Shown here: in pieces, positions 1-6,276 of the stretch
How positions within the stretch are numbered: position 1 is the first letter of the stretch
How the letters are laid out: each line of letters starts with the position of its first letter
Assembly (NCBI GenBank): GCA_947374485.1
Contig: CANCCF010000166.1
Coordinates: forward strand, 1-9,001
Length of the DNA stretch: 9,001 nt
Reading direction: 5' to 3'
Origin: Comamonadaceae bacterium
GTDB lineage: Bacteria > Pseudomonadota > Gammaproteobacteria > Burkholderiales > Burkholderiaceae_C
Notes under the pieces: generated by a model
Databases searched by the model: none
Told to the model about the DNA's origin: nothing
The model's input: only the letters and a program-made list of their open reading frames with translations
Program-made: the position numbers and the translations under genes

Positions 1-222
1 TCCGCCGGGCGCTTCCCGTTTGAGGATGCCCGCCCCTATTGGGACGCGCTGATCCAGGCCTTTGGACTGCAGCATTGCGTCTGGGCCTCGGACTGGCCCT
101 ACCTGAAGGCCCCCTTCCGGCTGGACTACGGCCCCATGCTGCAACGCTGGGAAGGCTTTTTGTCACCCACCGACCGGCAGCAGTTGATGTGGGACAGCCC
201 CCGGCGCCTGTTTGGCTTCTAG
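1..222 (+). CDS. Amidohydrolase family protein, C-terminal fragment (gene runs off the left edge)
   Basis: The window opens inside this gene: frame 1 stays open from base 1 to a TAG at 220-222, giving the last 73 residues. The key motif is ASDWPY at residues 30-35, with Asp32. This matches the late-barrel (G/A)SDWP motif of amidohydrolase-2 family TIM-barrel metal hydrolases (PF04909, relatives of 2-pyrone-4,6-dicarboxylate lactonase), in which the Asp is a metal-binding or catalytic residue. The end of the fragment, with a helix over residues 48-62 followed by DSPRRLFGF, is the usual family C-terminus in which the chain closes with N/D-P-x-R-L-(F/Y). The N-terminal HxH metal motif and the substrate cannot be judged because they lie outside the window. 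The gene ends 104 nt before icd on the same strand, and I see no convincing terminator between them. Family assignment is fairly sure; the exact substrate is unknown. Confidence 0.8.
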   Translation, partial: SAGRFPFEDARPYWDALIQAFGLQHCVWASDWPYLKAPFRLDYGPMLQRWEGFLSPTDRQQLMWDSPRRLFGF

Positions 223-326
223 AATCATCCGGCGCGTCCGGCTGTAAGCCAGGGTGCAACTGCCTCACGTAAGATCGAATGCTGCCATGCGAAATCCCGC
301 GAAATGAACACAAGGAGTAAGCCACG

Positions 327-2558
327 ATGAACGCCGACAAATCCACCATCATTTACACCCTGACGGACGAAGCGCCCCTGCTGGCGACCTGTGCGTTTTT
401 GCCCATCGTGCAAAAGTTTGCCGCAGCGGCCGACGTGCACGTGGTGGCCAGCGATATTTCGGTGGCCTCGCGCGTGCTGGGTGCTTTCCCTGAATTCCTG
501 ACCGAGGCGCAGCGCGTGCCCGACACCCTGGCCGAACTCGGCCAGCTGACCTTCCGGCCCGAAGCCAACATCATCAAGCTGCCCAACATCAGCGCCTCGG
601 TGGGCCAGCTCACCGCCTGCATCCGCGAACTCCAAGGCAAGGGCTACGCCCTGCCCGACTACCCCGAAGCCCCCAAGACCGACGAAGAAAAAGCCATTCG
701 CGCCCGCTATGCGAAGTGCATCGGCTCTTCCGTCAACCCGGTGCTGCGTGAAGGCAACTCCGACCGCCGCGCGCCCAAGGCGGTAAAGGAGTTCGCCCGC
801 AAGAACCCGCACAGCATGGCCGAGTGGAGCCAGGCCTCGCAATCGCACGTGTCGCACATGCACAGCGGCGATTTCTATCACGGCGAAAAGTCCATGACCC
901 TGGACCGCGCCCGCGAAGTCAAGATGGAACTCATCACCAAGAGCGGCAAGACCATTGTGTTGAAGCCCAGCACCAAGCTGCTGGACCGCGAGGTGATTGA
1001 CAGCATGTTCATGAGCAAGAAGGCACTGGAAACCTTCTACGAGCAGGAGATCGAAGACGCGCGCAAGACCGGCGTGCTGTTCTCCCTGCACGTCAAGGCG
1101 ACCATGATGAAGGTGTCCCACCCCATCGTGTTCGGCCACTGCGTGAAGATTTTTTACAAGGACGCGTTTGCCAAGCATGGCGACCTGTTCAAGGAACTGG
1201 GCGTGAATGTGAACAACGGCATGGCCGACCTGTACGCCAAGATCGCCAGCCTGCCACAAAGCAAGCAGGACGAAATCAAGCGCGACCTGCACGCCTGCCA
1301 CGAGCACCGCCCGGAACTCGCCATGGTCGACTCCGCCAAGGGCATTACCAATTTCCACTCGCCCAACGACATCATCGTGGACGCCTCCATGCCCGCCATG
1401 ATCCGCAACGGCGGCAAGATGTGGGATGCCAACGGCCGCCTGAAAGACGTGAAGGCCGTGATGCCCGAATCCACCTTTGCCCGCATCTACCAGGAGATCA
1501 TCAACTTCTGCAAATGGCATGGCGCCTTTGACCCGAAAACCATGGGCACCGTGCCCAATGTCGGCCTGATGGCGCAGCAAGCTGAAGAATACGGCTCGCA
1601 TGACAAGACCTTCGAGATTGCCGAAGACGGTGTCGCCAACATCACCGATGTGGCCACCGGCGAAGTGCTGCTAAGCCAGAACGTGGAAGCCGGTGACATC
1701 TGGCGCATGTGCCAGTGCAAGGACGCCGCCATTCGCGACTGGGTCAAGCTGGCCGTCACCCGCGCCCGCAACTCCGGCATGCCCGTGGTGTTCTGGCTCG
1801 ACCAGTACCGCCCGCACGAAGCGCAGCTCATCACCAAGGTGAAGATGTACCTGCACGAGCACGACACCACCGGTCTGGACATCCAGATCATGAGCCAGGT
1901 GCGTGCCATGCGCTACACGCTGGAGCGCGTCATCCGCGGTCTGGACACCATCAGCGCCACCGGCAACATCCTGCGCGACTACCTGACCGACCTGTTCCCC
2001 ATCATGGAACTGGGCACCAGCGCCAAGATGCTGTCTGTGGTGCCCCTGATGTCGGGTGGCGGCATGTACGAAACCGGTGCGGGCGGCTCGGCTCCCAAGC
2101 ACGTACAGCAACTGGTGGAAGAAAACCACCTGCGCTGGGACTCGCTGGGCGAGTTCCTGGCCCTGGCCGTGAGCCTGGAAGACATGGGTATCAAAACTGG
2201 CAACACCAAGGCCAAGATTTTGGCCAAGACCCTGGACGCCGCCACCGGCAAACTGCTGGACAACAACAAGGGCCCATCGCCCAAGACCGGCCAGCTCGAC
2301 AACCGCGGCAGCCAGTTTTATCTCTCCATGTACTGGGCGCAAGAGCTTGCCGCGCAGACCGAAGACAAGGAATTGGCTTCCCACTTCGCCAAGCTGGCCA
2401 AGACCCTGACTGACAACGAGCAGAAGATTGCCGACGAGCTCAAGGCCGTGCAAGGCCATGCGGTGGACATCGGCGGCTACTACCTGCCCGACACCAAGAA
2501 GGTGGACGCGGTCATGCGACCCAGCGCCACCTTCAACGCGGCGCTGGAAGCCGCGTAG
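327..2558 (+). CDS. icd: Isocitrate dehydrogenase, NADP-dependent, monomeric type (EC 1.1.1.42)
   Basis: Cytosolic TCA-cycle enzyme: oxidative decarboxylation of isocitrate to 2-oxoglutarate with NADPH production. The 743-residue length and the start at MNADKSTIIYTLTDEAPLLA match the monomeric IDH family (Azotobacter vinelandii enzyme about 741 aa), which is unlike the dimeric E. coli-type Icd of about 416 aa. Visible active-site elements, aligned from memory to the Azotobacter enzyme, are: GSSVNPVLREGNSDRR at 133-148 (substrate Ser/Asn/Arg), Lys257 in LHVKATMMK, Asp352 in VDASMP, Tyr422 in EEYGSHDKT, and Arg550/Asp551/Asp555 in NILRDYLTD (metal). Cofactor residues His592 (APKHVQQ) and Arg603 (HLRWDS) favour NADP. 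The third 2'-phosphate Arg (Azotobacter Arg649) is Pro652 here, in GPSPKTGQLDNRG. The ATG is preceded by AAGGAG at 312-317 with 9 nt spacing. A strong terminator follows at 2581-2614. Identity is very secure; the effect of Pro652 on cofactor use is not known. Confidence 0.97.
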   Translation: MNADKSTIIYTLTDEAPLLATCAFLPIVQKFAAAADVHVVASDISVASRVLGAFPEFLTEAQRVPDTLAELGQLTFRPEANIIKLPNISASVGQLTACIRELQGKGYALPDYPEAPKTDEEKAIRARYAKCIGSSVNPVLREGNSDRRAPKAVKEFARKNPHSMAEWSQASQSHVSHMHSGDFYHGEKSMTLDRAREVKMELITKSGKTIVLKPSTKLLDREVIDSMFMSKKALETFYEQEIEDARKTGVLFSLHVKATMMKVSHPIVFGHCVKIFYKDAFAKHGDLFKELGVNVNNGMADLYAKIASLPQSKQDEIKRDLHACHEHRPELAMVDSAKGITNFHSPNDIIVDASMPAMIRNGGKMWDANGRLKDVKAVMPESTFARIYQEIINFCKWHGAFDPKTMGTVPNVGLMAQQAEEYGSHDKTFEIAEDGVANITDVATGEVLLSQNVEAGDIWRMCQCKDAAIRDWVKLAVTRARNSGMPVVFWLDQYRPHEAQLITKVKMYLHEHDTTGLDIQIMSQVRAMRYTLERVIRGLDTISATGNILRDYLTDLFPIMELGTSAKMLSVVPLMSGGGMYETGAGGSAPKHVQQLVEENHLRWDSLGEFLALAVSLEDMGIKTGNTKAKILAKTLDAATGKLLDNNKGPSPKTGQLDNRGSQFYLSMYWAQELAAQTEDKELASHFAKLAKTLTDNEQKIADELKAVQGHAVDIGGYYLPDTKKVDAVMRPSATFNAALEAA

Positions 2559-2580
2559 TTTTCAAGCCGCCAAGGCAAGC

Positions 2581-2614
2581 AAAAAAGGGCATCTGCAAGG
2601 ATGCCTTTTTTTTT
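2581..2614 (+). terminator. Intrinsic terminator after icd
   Basis: A perfect 6-bp stem, GGCATC (2588-2593) and GATGCC (2600-2605), encloses the loop TGCAAG. It is preceded by six A and followed by nine T (2606-2614), so the A/T flanks can extend the helix. It lies 23 nt after the icd stop. The A-run and T-run make it structurally bidirectional, but no minus-strand gene reaches it, so its likely job is to end icd transcription and insulate the lipoprotein gene. Confidence 0.9.
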
Positions 2615-2682
2615 GCTGGCACTCTTCATAGAGGCCATACTTTTGCAGTTTCAATAACCCGACCTTGGCACAGGGAGAATGA

Positions 2683-2710
2683 TTGCAGAACTCTGAACCT
2701 GCGGTATGTT
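2683..2710 (+). promoter_or_regulatory. Possible sigma-70 promoter for the lipoprotein gene
   Basis: In the 231-nt stretch between icd and the lipoprotein start, TTGCAG (2683-2688) and TATGTT (2705-2710) are separated by 16 nt. Each departs from the -35/-10 consensus at two positions. The predicted 5' leader would be about 70 nt. A promoter is needed here because the icd terminator lies upstream, but the exact boxes are a guess by eye. Nothing else is recognisable in 2615-2789: no second hairpin and no credible small ORF. Confidence 0.3.
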
Positions 2711-2778
2711 CGAGCCGGATCATGTATGACTCAGTGCCATAGACATGGCGCCGGAAATTCCAACATCAATTTGCAACC

Positions 2779-2786
2779 AGGGAGAG
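2779..2786 (+). promoter_or_regulatory. Ribosome binding site that fixes the lipoprotein start at 2790
   Basis: AGGGAGAG sits 3 nt before ATG at 2790; its GGGAG core lies about 5 nt from the ATG. The in-frame ATG at 2745 has no comparable purine tract and would place 15 extra residues before a complete lipoprotein signal peptide. This site therefore supports 2790 as the start. Confidence 0.7.
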
Positions 2787-2789
2787 TTC

Positions 2790-4835
2790 ATGAAAAGATT
2801 CGCTGCGATATGCATCAGTGTGGCCTTGTCGGCCTGCGGGGGTGGGGGTGGAGGTGGAGGTGGTTCGGGCACGACAACAAGTTCAGTCATCAGCGGCACT
2901 GCCGCCACAGGTGCCGCACTGGGCAATGCCCCGGTCACCATTACCAACCTGGCAGGCTCATCACCTTGCGTTGAAACCGGCATAACCACCACATCCCTGG
3001 GCAGCTACAGTTGCACCTTGAAGGCTGGCGAGACGGCTCCTTTCTTCATCGTCATCACCGACCCAAGCGGCAACACCACGCCGCTGGTGAGTATTGCCAC
3101 CCAGACTCCGCTTGCGGGCACGCCACTCACCGTGAACGCAACCCCGCTGACCACGGCAATCGTGGCGCAACTTAACAATGGCGATGCGCTGGGCGTAGTC
3201 GGCAACAAGTCCTTGTACGTGGCAGCAGACTTTGCCAGTATCAAAGCCAATGTCATTGCGCAGCTCAAACCCGTAACCGATGCCATTGGCGCAGCCAACT
3301 ACGACCCTTTCAGCACCAGCATCACCGCTGCCACAGCCGGCCAGACCGGCAACACCGCTGACCATGTGCTGGACGTCATCAAAGTGGTAACCGACAGCAG
3401 CGGTAACCTGGCCCTGTCGACCATCACCGATCCTTCGCCGATCACGCTGGCAAGCAAGATCAGCACTGGCAACACGGTCACACCTGTCAGCGCCAATGCC
3501 TCGGATCTGGCCCTTGCGGCGCAGATTTCCGCCAAGGCCTTTGCGGCGTGTTTTGCGCTGCCGGTCAACCAGCGTGCGCTTGCCATTGACAGCAACATTG
3601 CCGCCAGCGCCGGCGGCCCATCTGTTACCCAGGTGGCACCGGCCTGTCAGGACATTGCTACCGACGGTGCGAATGCCAACGCAGCACCGGCCTTCAAACA
3701 CAATGGCTACTCGGCTGGCCAGTTTTTCTATTCGTTCCTTACCAGCAACGCGATGACGGGCGCTGTATTCAGCGTGCCGGAAGTCATGGCCTTCTATCCG
3801 GCAGACCCGAACAACATCAATTCGCGTGACAGGGCCGTATTGAACATCCGCTTTGTGGATGCCAACGGCAACCCGGGCAACACCATCATTTTGGCGTCCA
3901 ATATTGCAGGCACCAGCACGGTGGCACGCCCCAGCAACTGGTGGCTCACGGGCAACCAGCAAGATGTAGATGTGGCGATCAAAACCATCATCCGGCGCCA
4001 TGAAACATTGGGTCCGAATGCCAGCGGAAAGGGCCCTGCGAGCCAGTTCCGCTCGGGTATGAATATTTACATTAACGCCAATGGCCCCAACAGCCTGCTG
4101 TATGACGCGGCCCTGGTCACCGGACCCGGCCTGCCCGACAGCGGCCTGTGGTGGGCACGCCAGGGCAGCGCAAATTCATTTGTGTTGCAGGACCAACGTA
4201 CGACTGCACCGCTTGCATTCACTGATTCCTGCGGCTATTGCTACAACTTTTGGTTCACCCGCACGTTGGGCATAACCGGCACCAACGCTTCCACGCGCCG
4301 CCCCAATCCGACCAGTTCCAACTTTGCCCAGGGCAGCATTGAAAACTCATATAACGGATTCTCCGGAACGCCGCCCAAGAAGGGTGACCTCTACACCTTC
4401 AAGCTATACCTGACCATCAACGGGGTGCCAACGCTCTATCGCACCATTCAGAAGACCTTGTTTGTCGATCTGATAGACCCCGTCAACGGCATCAAGCTGC
4501 AGTGGAGCACGGCCGGTACGCAAACACTGACCGCACTGGATCCGGGCAGCGTTGCGACCACCAGCCTCCCCGTGGATTGGGTGCAGAACCCGGGTGCCGA
4601 GCAGATCAAGACGGTGTCCATTTCCATGATCGATGGCAACGACGACAACGCGGCACCCGTGCTCAAAGGCGCCTCCAGCGTAGTGGCCACAGCGCCTGGC
4701 GGCCTGACTTTCACTGGCATCAGCGGCAGTCTTGTCACCACGGGCAGCAACCAGAATGGTTACCGCGACATCTACATGGGCTACCGCATGCTGGACGGCA
4801 CCGGCAAGCAAATGGTTTATTCCTACTATCCCTGA
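2790..4835 (+). CDS. Large secreted lipoprotein with polyglycine linker, function unknown
   Basis: A 681-residue protein. Residues 1-15 are a short lipoprotein signal peptide (MKR, hydrophobic core, then LSA), and Cys16 follows in the lipobox L-S-A-C. Nine glycines (17-25) and a Ser/Thr-rich linker then act as a flexible tether, so the product should be membrane-anchored and face the periplasm or exterior. Residues about 32-120 have alternating beta pattern (SGTAATGAALGNAPVTITN) resembling a carboxypeptidase-regulatory/Ig-like beta domain. Residues 120-300 look mostly helical. Residues 305-681 are beta-rich with many aromatics (WW at 384-385 and 454-455). Besides the lipidated Cys there are six cysteines in three pairs (60/75, 254/286, 481/484), suited to periplasmic disulfides. 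I recognise no catalytic motif. The pattern resembles uncharacterised Burkholderiales lipoproteins. The gene stands alone between two strong terminators. An alternative start at 2745 is less likely. Confidence 0.85.
   Translation: MKRFAAICISVALSACGGGGGGGGGSGTTTSSVISGTAATGAALGNAPVTITNLAGSSPCVETGITTTSLGSYSCTLKAGETAPFFIVITDPSGNTTPLVSIATQTPLAGTPLTVNATPLTTAIVAQLNNGDALGVVGNKSLYVAADFASIKANVIAQLKPVTDAIGAANYDPFSTSITAATAGQTGNTADHVLDVIKVVTDSSGNLALSTITDPSPITLASKISTGNTVTPVSANASDLALAAQISAKAFAACFALPVNQRALAIDSNIAASAGGPSVTQVAPACQDIATDGANANAAPAFKHNGYSAGQFFYSFLTSNAMTGAVFSVPEVMAFYPADPNNINSRDRAVLNIRFVDANGNPGNTIILASNIAGTSTVARPSNWWLTGNQQDVDVAIKTIIRRHETLGPNASGKGPASQFRSGMNIYINANGPNSLLYDAALVTGPGLPDSGLWWARQGSANSFVLQDQRTTAPLAFTDSCGYCYNFWFTRTLGITGTNASTRRPNPTSSNFAQGSIENSYNGFSGTPPKKGDLYTFKLYLTINGVPTLYRTIQKTLFVDLIDPVNGIKLQWSTAGTQTLTALDPGSVATTSLPVDWVQNPGAEQIKTVSISMIDGNDDNAAPVLKGASSVVATAPGGLTFTGISGSLVTTGSNQNGYRDIYMGYRMLDGTGKQMVYSYYP
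2838..2864 (+). repeat. GGN low-complexity tract encoding nine glycines
   Basis: Nine consecutive Gly codons directly follow the lipobox Cys codon (2835-2837): GGG and GGT alternate, then GGA and GGT, ending with a GGT pair. The synonymous codons are mixed, so the tract is not a pure microsatellite. Short runs such as GGTGG recur, so slippage in units of 3 or 6 nt would change linker length without breaking the frame. Confidence 0.8.
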
Positions 4836-4861
4836 CGTCCCTCAGCCATAGCGCTTGCGCT

Positions 4862-4897
4862 AAAGCCCCCGCCCCAAAGGCGGGGGCTTTTGTTTTT
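4862..4897 (+). terminator. Strong intrinsic terminator after the lipoprotein gene
   Basis: A 12-bp perfect stem, AAAGCCCCCGCC (4862-4873) and GGCGGGGGCTTT (4879-4890), encloses the loop CCAAA. It is followed on the plus strand by a T-rich stretch (TTTTGTTTTTT). It lies 26 nt after the lipoprotein stop and 18 nt beyond the stop of the converging DUF2277 gene. The minus strand reads only a short T run after the stem, so the element is best for plus-strand transcripts, though the hairpin may also serve the converging unit. A small inverted repeat, AGCGC-TT-GCGCT (4850-4861), sits just upstream. Confidence 0.92.
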
Positions 4898-4915
4898 TGC
4901 GATACCACCAAGGCT

Positions 4916-5203
4916 TTAGAGCCTGGGCCCGGCGTCACCACCAAAGCGCACAAGCGAAGCCGCCCGTGCCTTGGCCGCCTCGACTTCGCGGTTGCGCGGC
5001 GTGGCGTTGGTCACCAGCGTCTGCATCAGCACGCGGGCACTGGCGGCCACGTCGGCCACGGCCTGGTCGAAGGCCGCTTCATTGGCTTTGGACGGCACAT
5101 TGAAACCACTGAGCTTGCGCACGAACTGCAGGGCTGCATCGCGTATCTCCAGCTCGGAGGCGGGTGGCTCGAAGTTGAACAGGGTTTTGATATTGCGGCA
5201 TAT
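4916..5203 (-). CDS. DUF2277 family small protein; conserved N-terminus begins at an ATA codon
   Basis: A 95-residue product if read from ATA at 5203-5201. The frame gives (M)CRNIKTLFNFEPPAS, then QFVRKLSGFNVPSKANEAAF and PRNREVEAAKARAA. These are the hallmark segments of DUF2277, a family of small proteins of unknown role that characteristically begin Met-Cys-Arg-Asn-Ile. Between the preceding in-frame TGA (5221-5219, the MYG1 stop) and Cys2 there is no ATG, GTG or TTG; the codon in the Met position is ATA. A good Shine-Dalgarno, AAAGGGAG (5218-5211), sits 7 nt upstream of it. The overlapping ATG at 5201-5199 is in another frame. The first ordinary in-frame start is GTG at 5122, which would delete 27 conserved residues. 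Either ATA initiates, or a TG was lost from ATGTGC (or is missing from the assembly), leaving the gene frameshifted at its start. The gene follows MYG1 by 15 nt and is probably co-transcribed with it. Family identity is strong; the start is uncertain. Confidence 0.85.
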   Translation of the reverse strand: MCRNIKTLFNFEPPASELEIRDAALQFVRKLSGFNVPSKANEAAFDQAVADVAASARVLMQTLVTNATPRNREVEAAKARAASLVRFGGDAGPRL

Positions 5204-5210
5204 GGGAGAA

Positions 5211-5218
5211 CTCCCTTT
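5211..5218 (-). promoter_or_regulatory. Ribosome binding site for the DUF2277 gene
   Basis: On the minus strand AAAGGGAG follows immediately after the MYG1 stop codon. It is 7 nt from the ATA codon that opens the conserved DUF2277 frame and 9 nt from the out-of-frame ATG at 5201. It argues that translation is meant to begin here and not at the internal GTG at 5122. The position suggests termination-reinitiation coupling with MYG1. Confidence 0.7.
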
Positions 5219-6190
5219 TCAGTTGGCTTGCAGCGCCAGCTCCGCCATGCGGATCGCGCCCGCCAGGCTTCTGGCGCCGCCAATGAAGAGGTTGCTGTGG
5301 CAGAACACACTGTCGGCCACGCCCGATACGGCGGCCAGTTCCTGGTCGCGCAGCCCGGCCCAGGCTTCGGGCAGGTCTTTGCGGGTGGCAAAAGAGCCTG
5401 CTTCCAGCGGCACGGTCTTCACCTGGTACTGGTCGCCGTCAGAGTCGGGGTAGATGACGAACAGCACTTCGGGCATCTCGTCCACCACCACACGCGTCCA
5501 GGGCATGCCACCCTCCTGCAAATGCAGCACCTGTCCGCCCAGCAGGCGCGGGGCCTGGCGCACGATGTCCTGCGAGCGGATTTGCGAGATCTTCTTGACG
5601 ATGGCGCGGTCCAGAAATTTGCGCACGATGACCACGGCCTCGCAGAAGCGGGCTTGCTGCAACGCGGCCTTGGCCTCGCTGCTCAGGCCCCCCTCTTCCA
5701 TCCAGTTGGTGTTGAGCTGCGCCACCAGAGCCGAGAGGCCAAAAATGCCAGGCGCCACATCGCCCTGGCCCGTGTCCACAATGTCCAGGTACTGCACCAG
5801 GGAGTGGTCTATGGACTGCACCGTCTCCTGGATGGCTTCTTCGCCAAGCGCGTAGCCGCTGCCGCTGGCCAGTGCTGCCACATAGGCCTGGCCGTGCGCA
5901 GCCCAGACCAAGCCAGCACTGGCATAGCCCACACCCGGCACTTCGACACCGCCCACTAGCCGGGCCGGGCGTGCGCCCGTGAAGCCGCGCTGGTGGTGGT
6001 CAAAGCGGCCTGTGGCCGCGTCCCACAGGCCGCCCACATCGACGGCAAAGTCAGCCGCCGCAATCAGCTCCGGCTTGCGCGTGCGCACCAGTGTGTAAGC
6101 GGGGAATACCCCCATCAAAATGCCCACGCCAAAAACGTCGTCAGCGTGGAAGCTGCCACTGTGGGTGGCAATGGTTATGTGTTCGGTCAT
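5219..6190 (-). CDS. MYG1-family (UPF0160) DHH-like metal-dependent hydrolase
   Basis: A 323-residue protein matching the MYG1 family (PF03690), DHH-like phosphoesterases. Characterised eukaryotic MYG1 is a 3'-5' RNA exonuclease; bacterial members are largely untested. Motifs in order: THSGSFHADD at 9-18 (His10, His15, Asp17, Asp18), DVGG at 51-54 (Asp51), RFDHHQRGF at 62-70 (Asp64, His65, His66), and a C-terminal FCHSNLFIGGARS segment corresponding to the family's terminal His/Gly motif. The N-terminal residues are those expected to hold divalent metal, and all are present, so the enzyme looks intact. No signal peptide is seen, so it should be cytosolic. The ATG at 6190-6188 has no Shine-Dalgarno, but a TAAAAT box ends 6 nt before it, suggesting a leaderless mRNA. 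The DUF2277 gene follows after 15 nt. The gene is divergent from the GAF/HD-GYP gene across 86 nt. Confidence 0.92.
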   Translation of the reverse strand: MTEHITIATHSGSFHADDVFGVGILMGVFPAYTLVRTRKPELIAAADFAVDVGGLWDAATGRFDHHQRGFTGARPARLVGGVEVPGVGYASAGLVWAAHGQAYVAALASGSGYALGEEAIQETVQSIDHSLVQYLDIVDTGQGDVAPGIFGLSALVAQLNTNWMEEGGLSSEAKAALQQARFCEAVVIVRKFLDRAIVKKISQIRSQDIVRQAPRLLGGQVLHLQEGGMPWTRVVVDEMPEVLFVIYPDSDGDQYQVKTVPLEAGSFATRKDLPEAWAGLRDQELAAVSGVADSVFCHSNLFIGGARSLAGAIRMAELALQAN

Positions 6191-6196
6191 GCGGCG

Positions 6197-6202
6197 ATTT
6201 TA
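6197..6202 (-). promoter_or_regulatory. Candidate -10 box of the MYG1 operon, implying a leaderless transcript
   Basis: TAAAAT on the minus strand ends 6 nt before the MYG1 ATG, so transcription would start at or within a base or two of the A of the ATG. The 17-nt-spaced -35 position reads TGCAGG, a weak match. There is no purine-rich ribosome site before the ATG, which fits leaderless initiation. Assigned by eye only. Confidence 0.4.
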
Positions 6203-6225
6203 GGGTGTGCCAACGGCGCCCTGCA

Positions 6226-6254
6226 TTGGCGCTTAAGATCGGTTGCAATACGAA
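6226..6254 (+). promoter_or_regulatory. Candidate sigma-70 promoter of the GAF/HD-GYP gene
   Basis: TTGGCG (6226-6231) and TACGAA (6249-6254) are separated by 17 nt. Each differs from the -35/-10 consensus at two positions. The transcript would start near 6261, leaving a leader of about 16 nt before ATG 6277. This promoter and the MYG1 one share the 86-nt divergent region, so a regulator bound there could affect both. By eye only. Confidence 0.35.
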
Positions 6255-6276
6255 AACAGACCCGAAGCCACTGCCC

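Noticed and set aside
229..241. CCGG-CGCGT-CCGG hairpin after the amidohydrolase gene as a terminator
   Set aside because: It has a four-base stem and no T run. It is too weak to call in a GC-rich genome.
225..1601. Long minus-strand open frame (458 codons) antisense to icd
   Set aside because: It is a GC-rich shadow of the icd reading frame. Its product is rich in His, Gly, Val and Leu with no recognisable domain, while the plus-strand icd match is unambiguous across the same bases.
2838..2864. GGN tract considered as a phase-variable microsatellite
   Set aside because: The units are 3 nt and the Gly codons are mixed, so length changes stay in frame and would only alter linker length, not switch expression.
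4230..4245. CGYC motif (Cys481, Cys484) in the lipoprotein as a thioredoxin-type active site
   Set aside because: The surrounding sequence (DSCGYCYNFWF) is not in a thioredoxin-like fold context and lacks the preceding hydrophobic strand and the cis-Pro. A structural disulfide is simpler.
4916..5122. DUF2277 gene started at the GTG at 5122
   Set aside because: It would remove 27 residues that match the conserved family N-terminus and ignore the well-placed ribosome site at 5218-5211.
4502..5959. Plus-strand open frame of 485 codons crossing the lipoprotein end and the MYG1 operon
   Set aside because: It runs through a strong terminator and antisense to two recognised genes, and the translation has no family resemblance. 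It is a third-position-GC artefact.
6091..6276. Upstream extension of the GAF/HD-GYP gene by 62 codons
   Set aside because: It would overlap the 5' end of MYG1 on the other strand by 100 nt and pass through both candidate promoters. The residues are Cys/Arg-rich and not part of a GAF fold.
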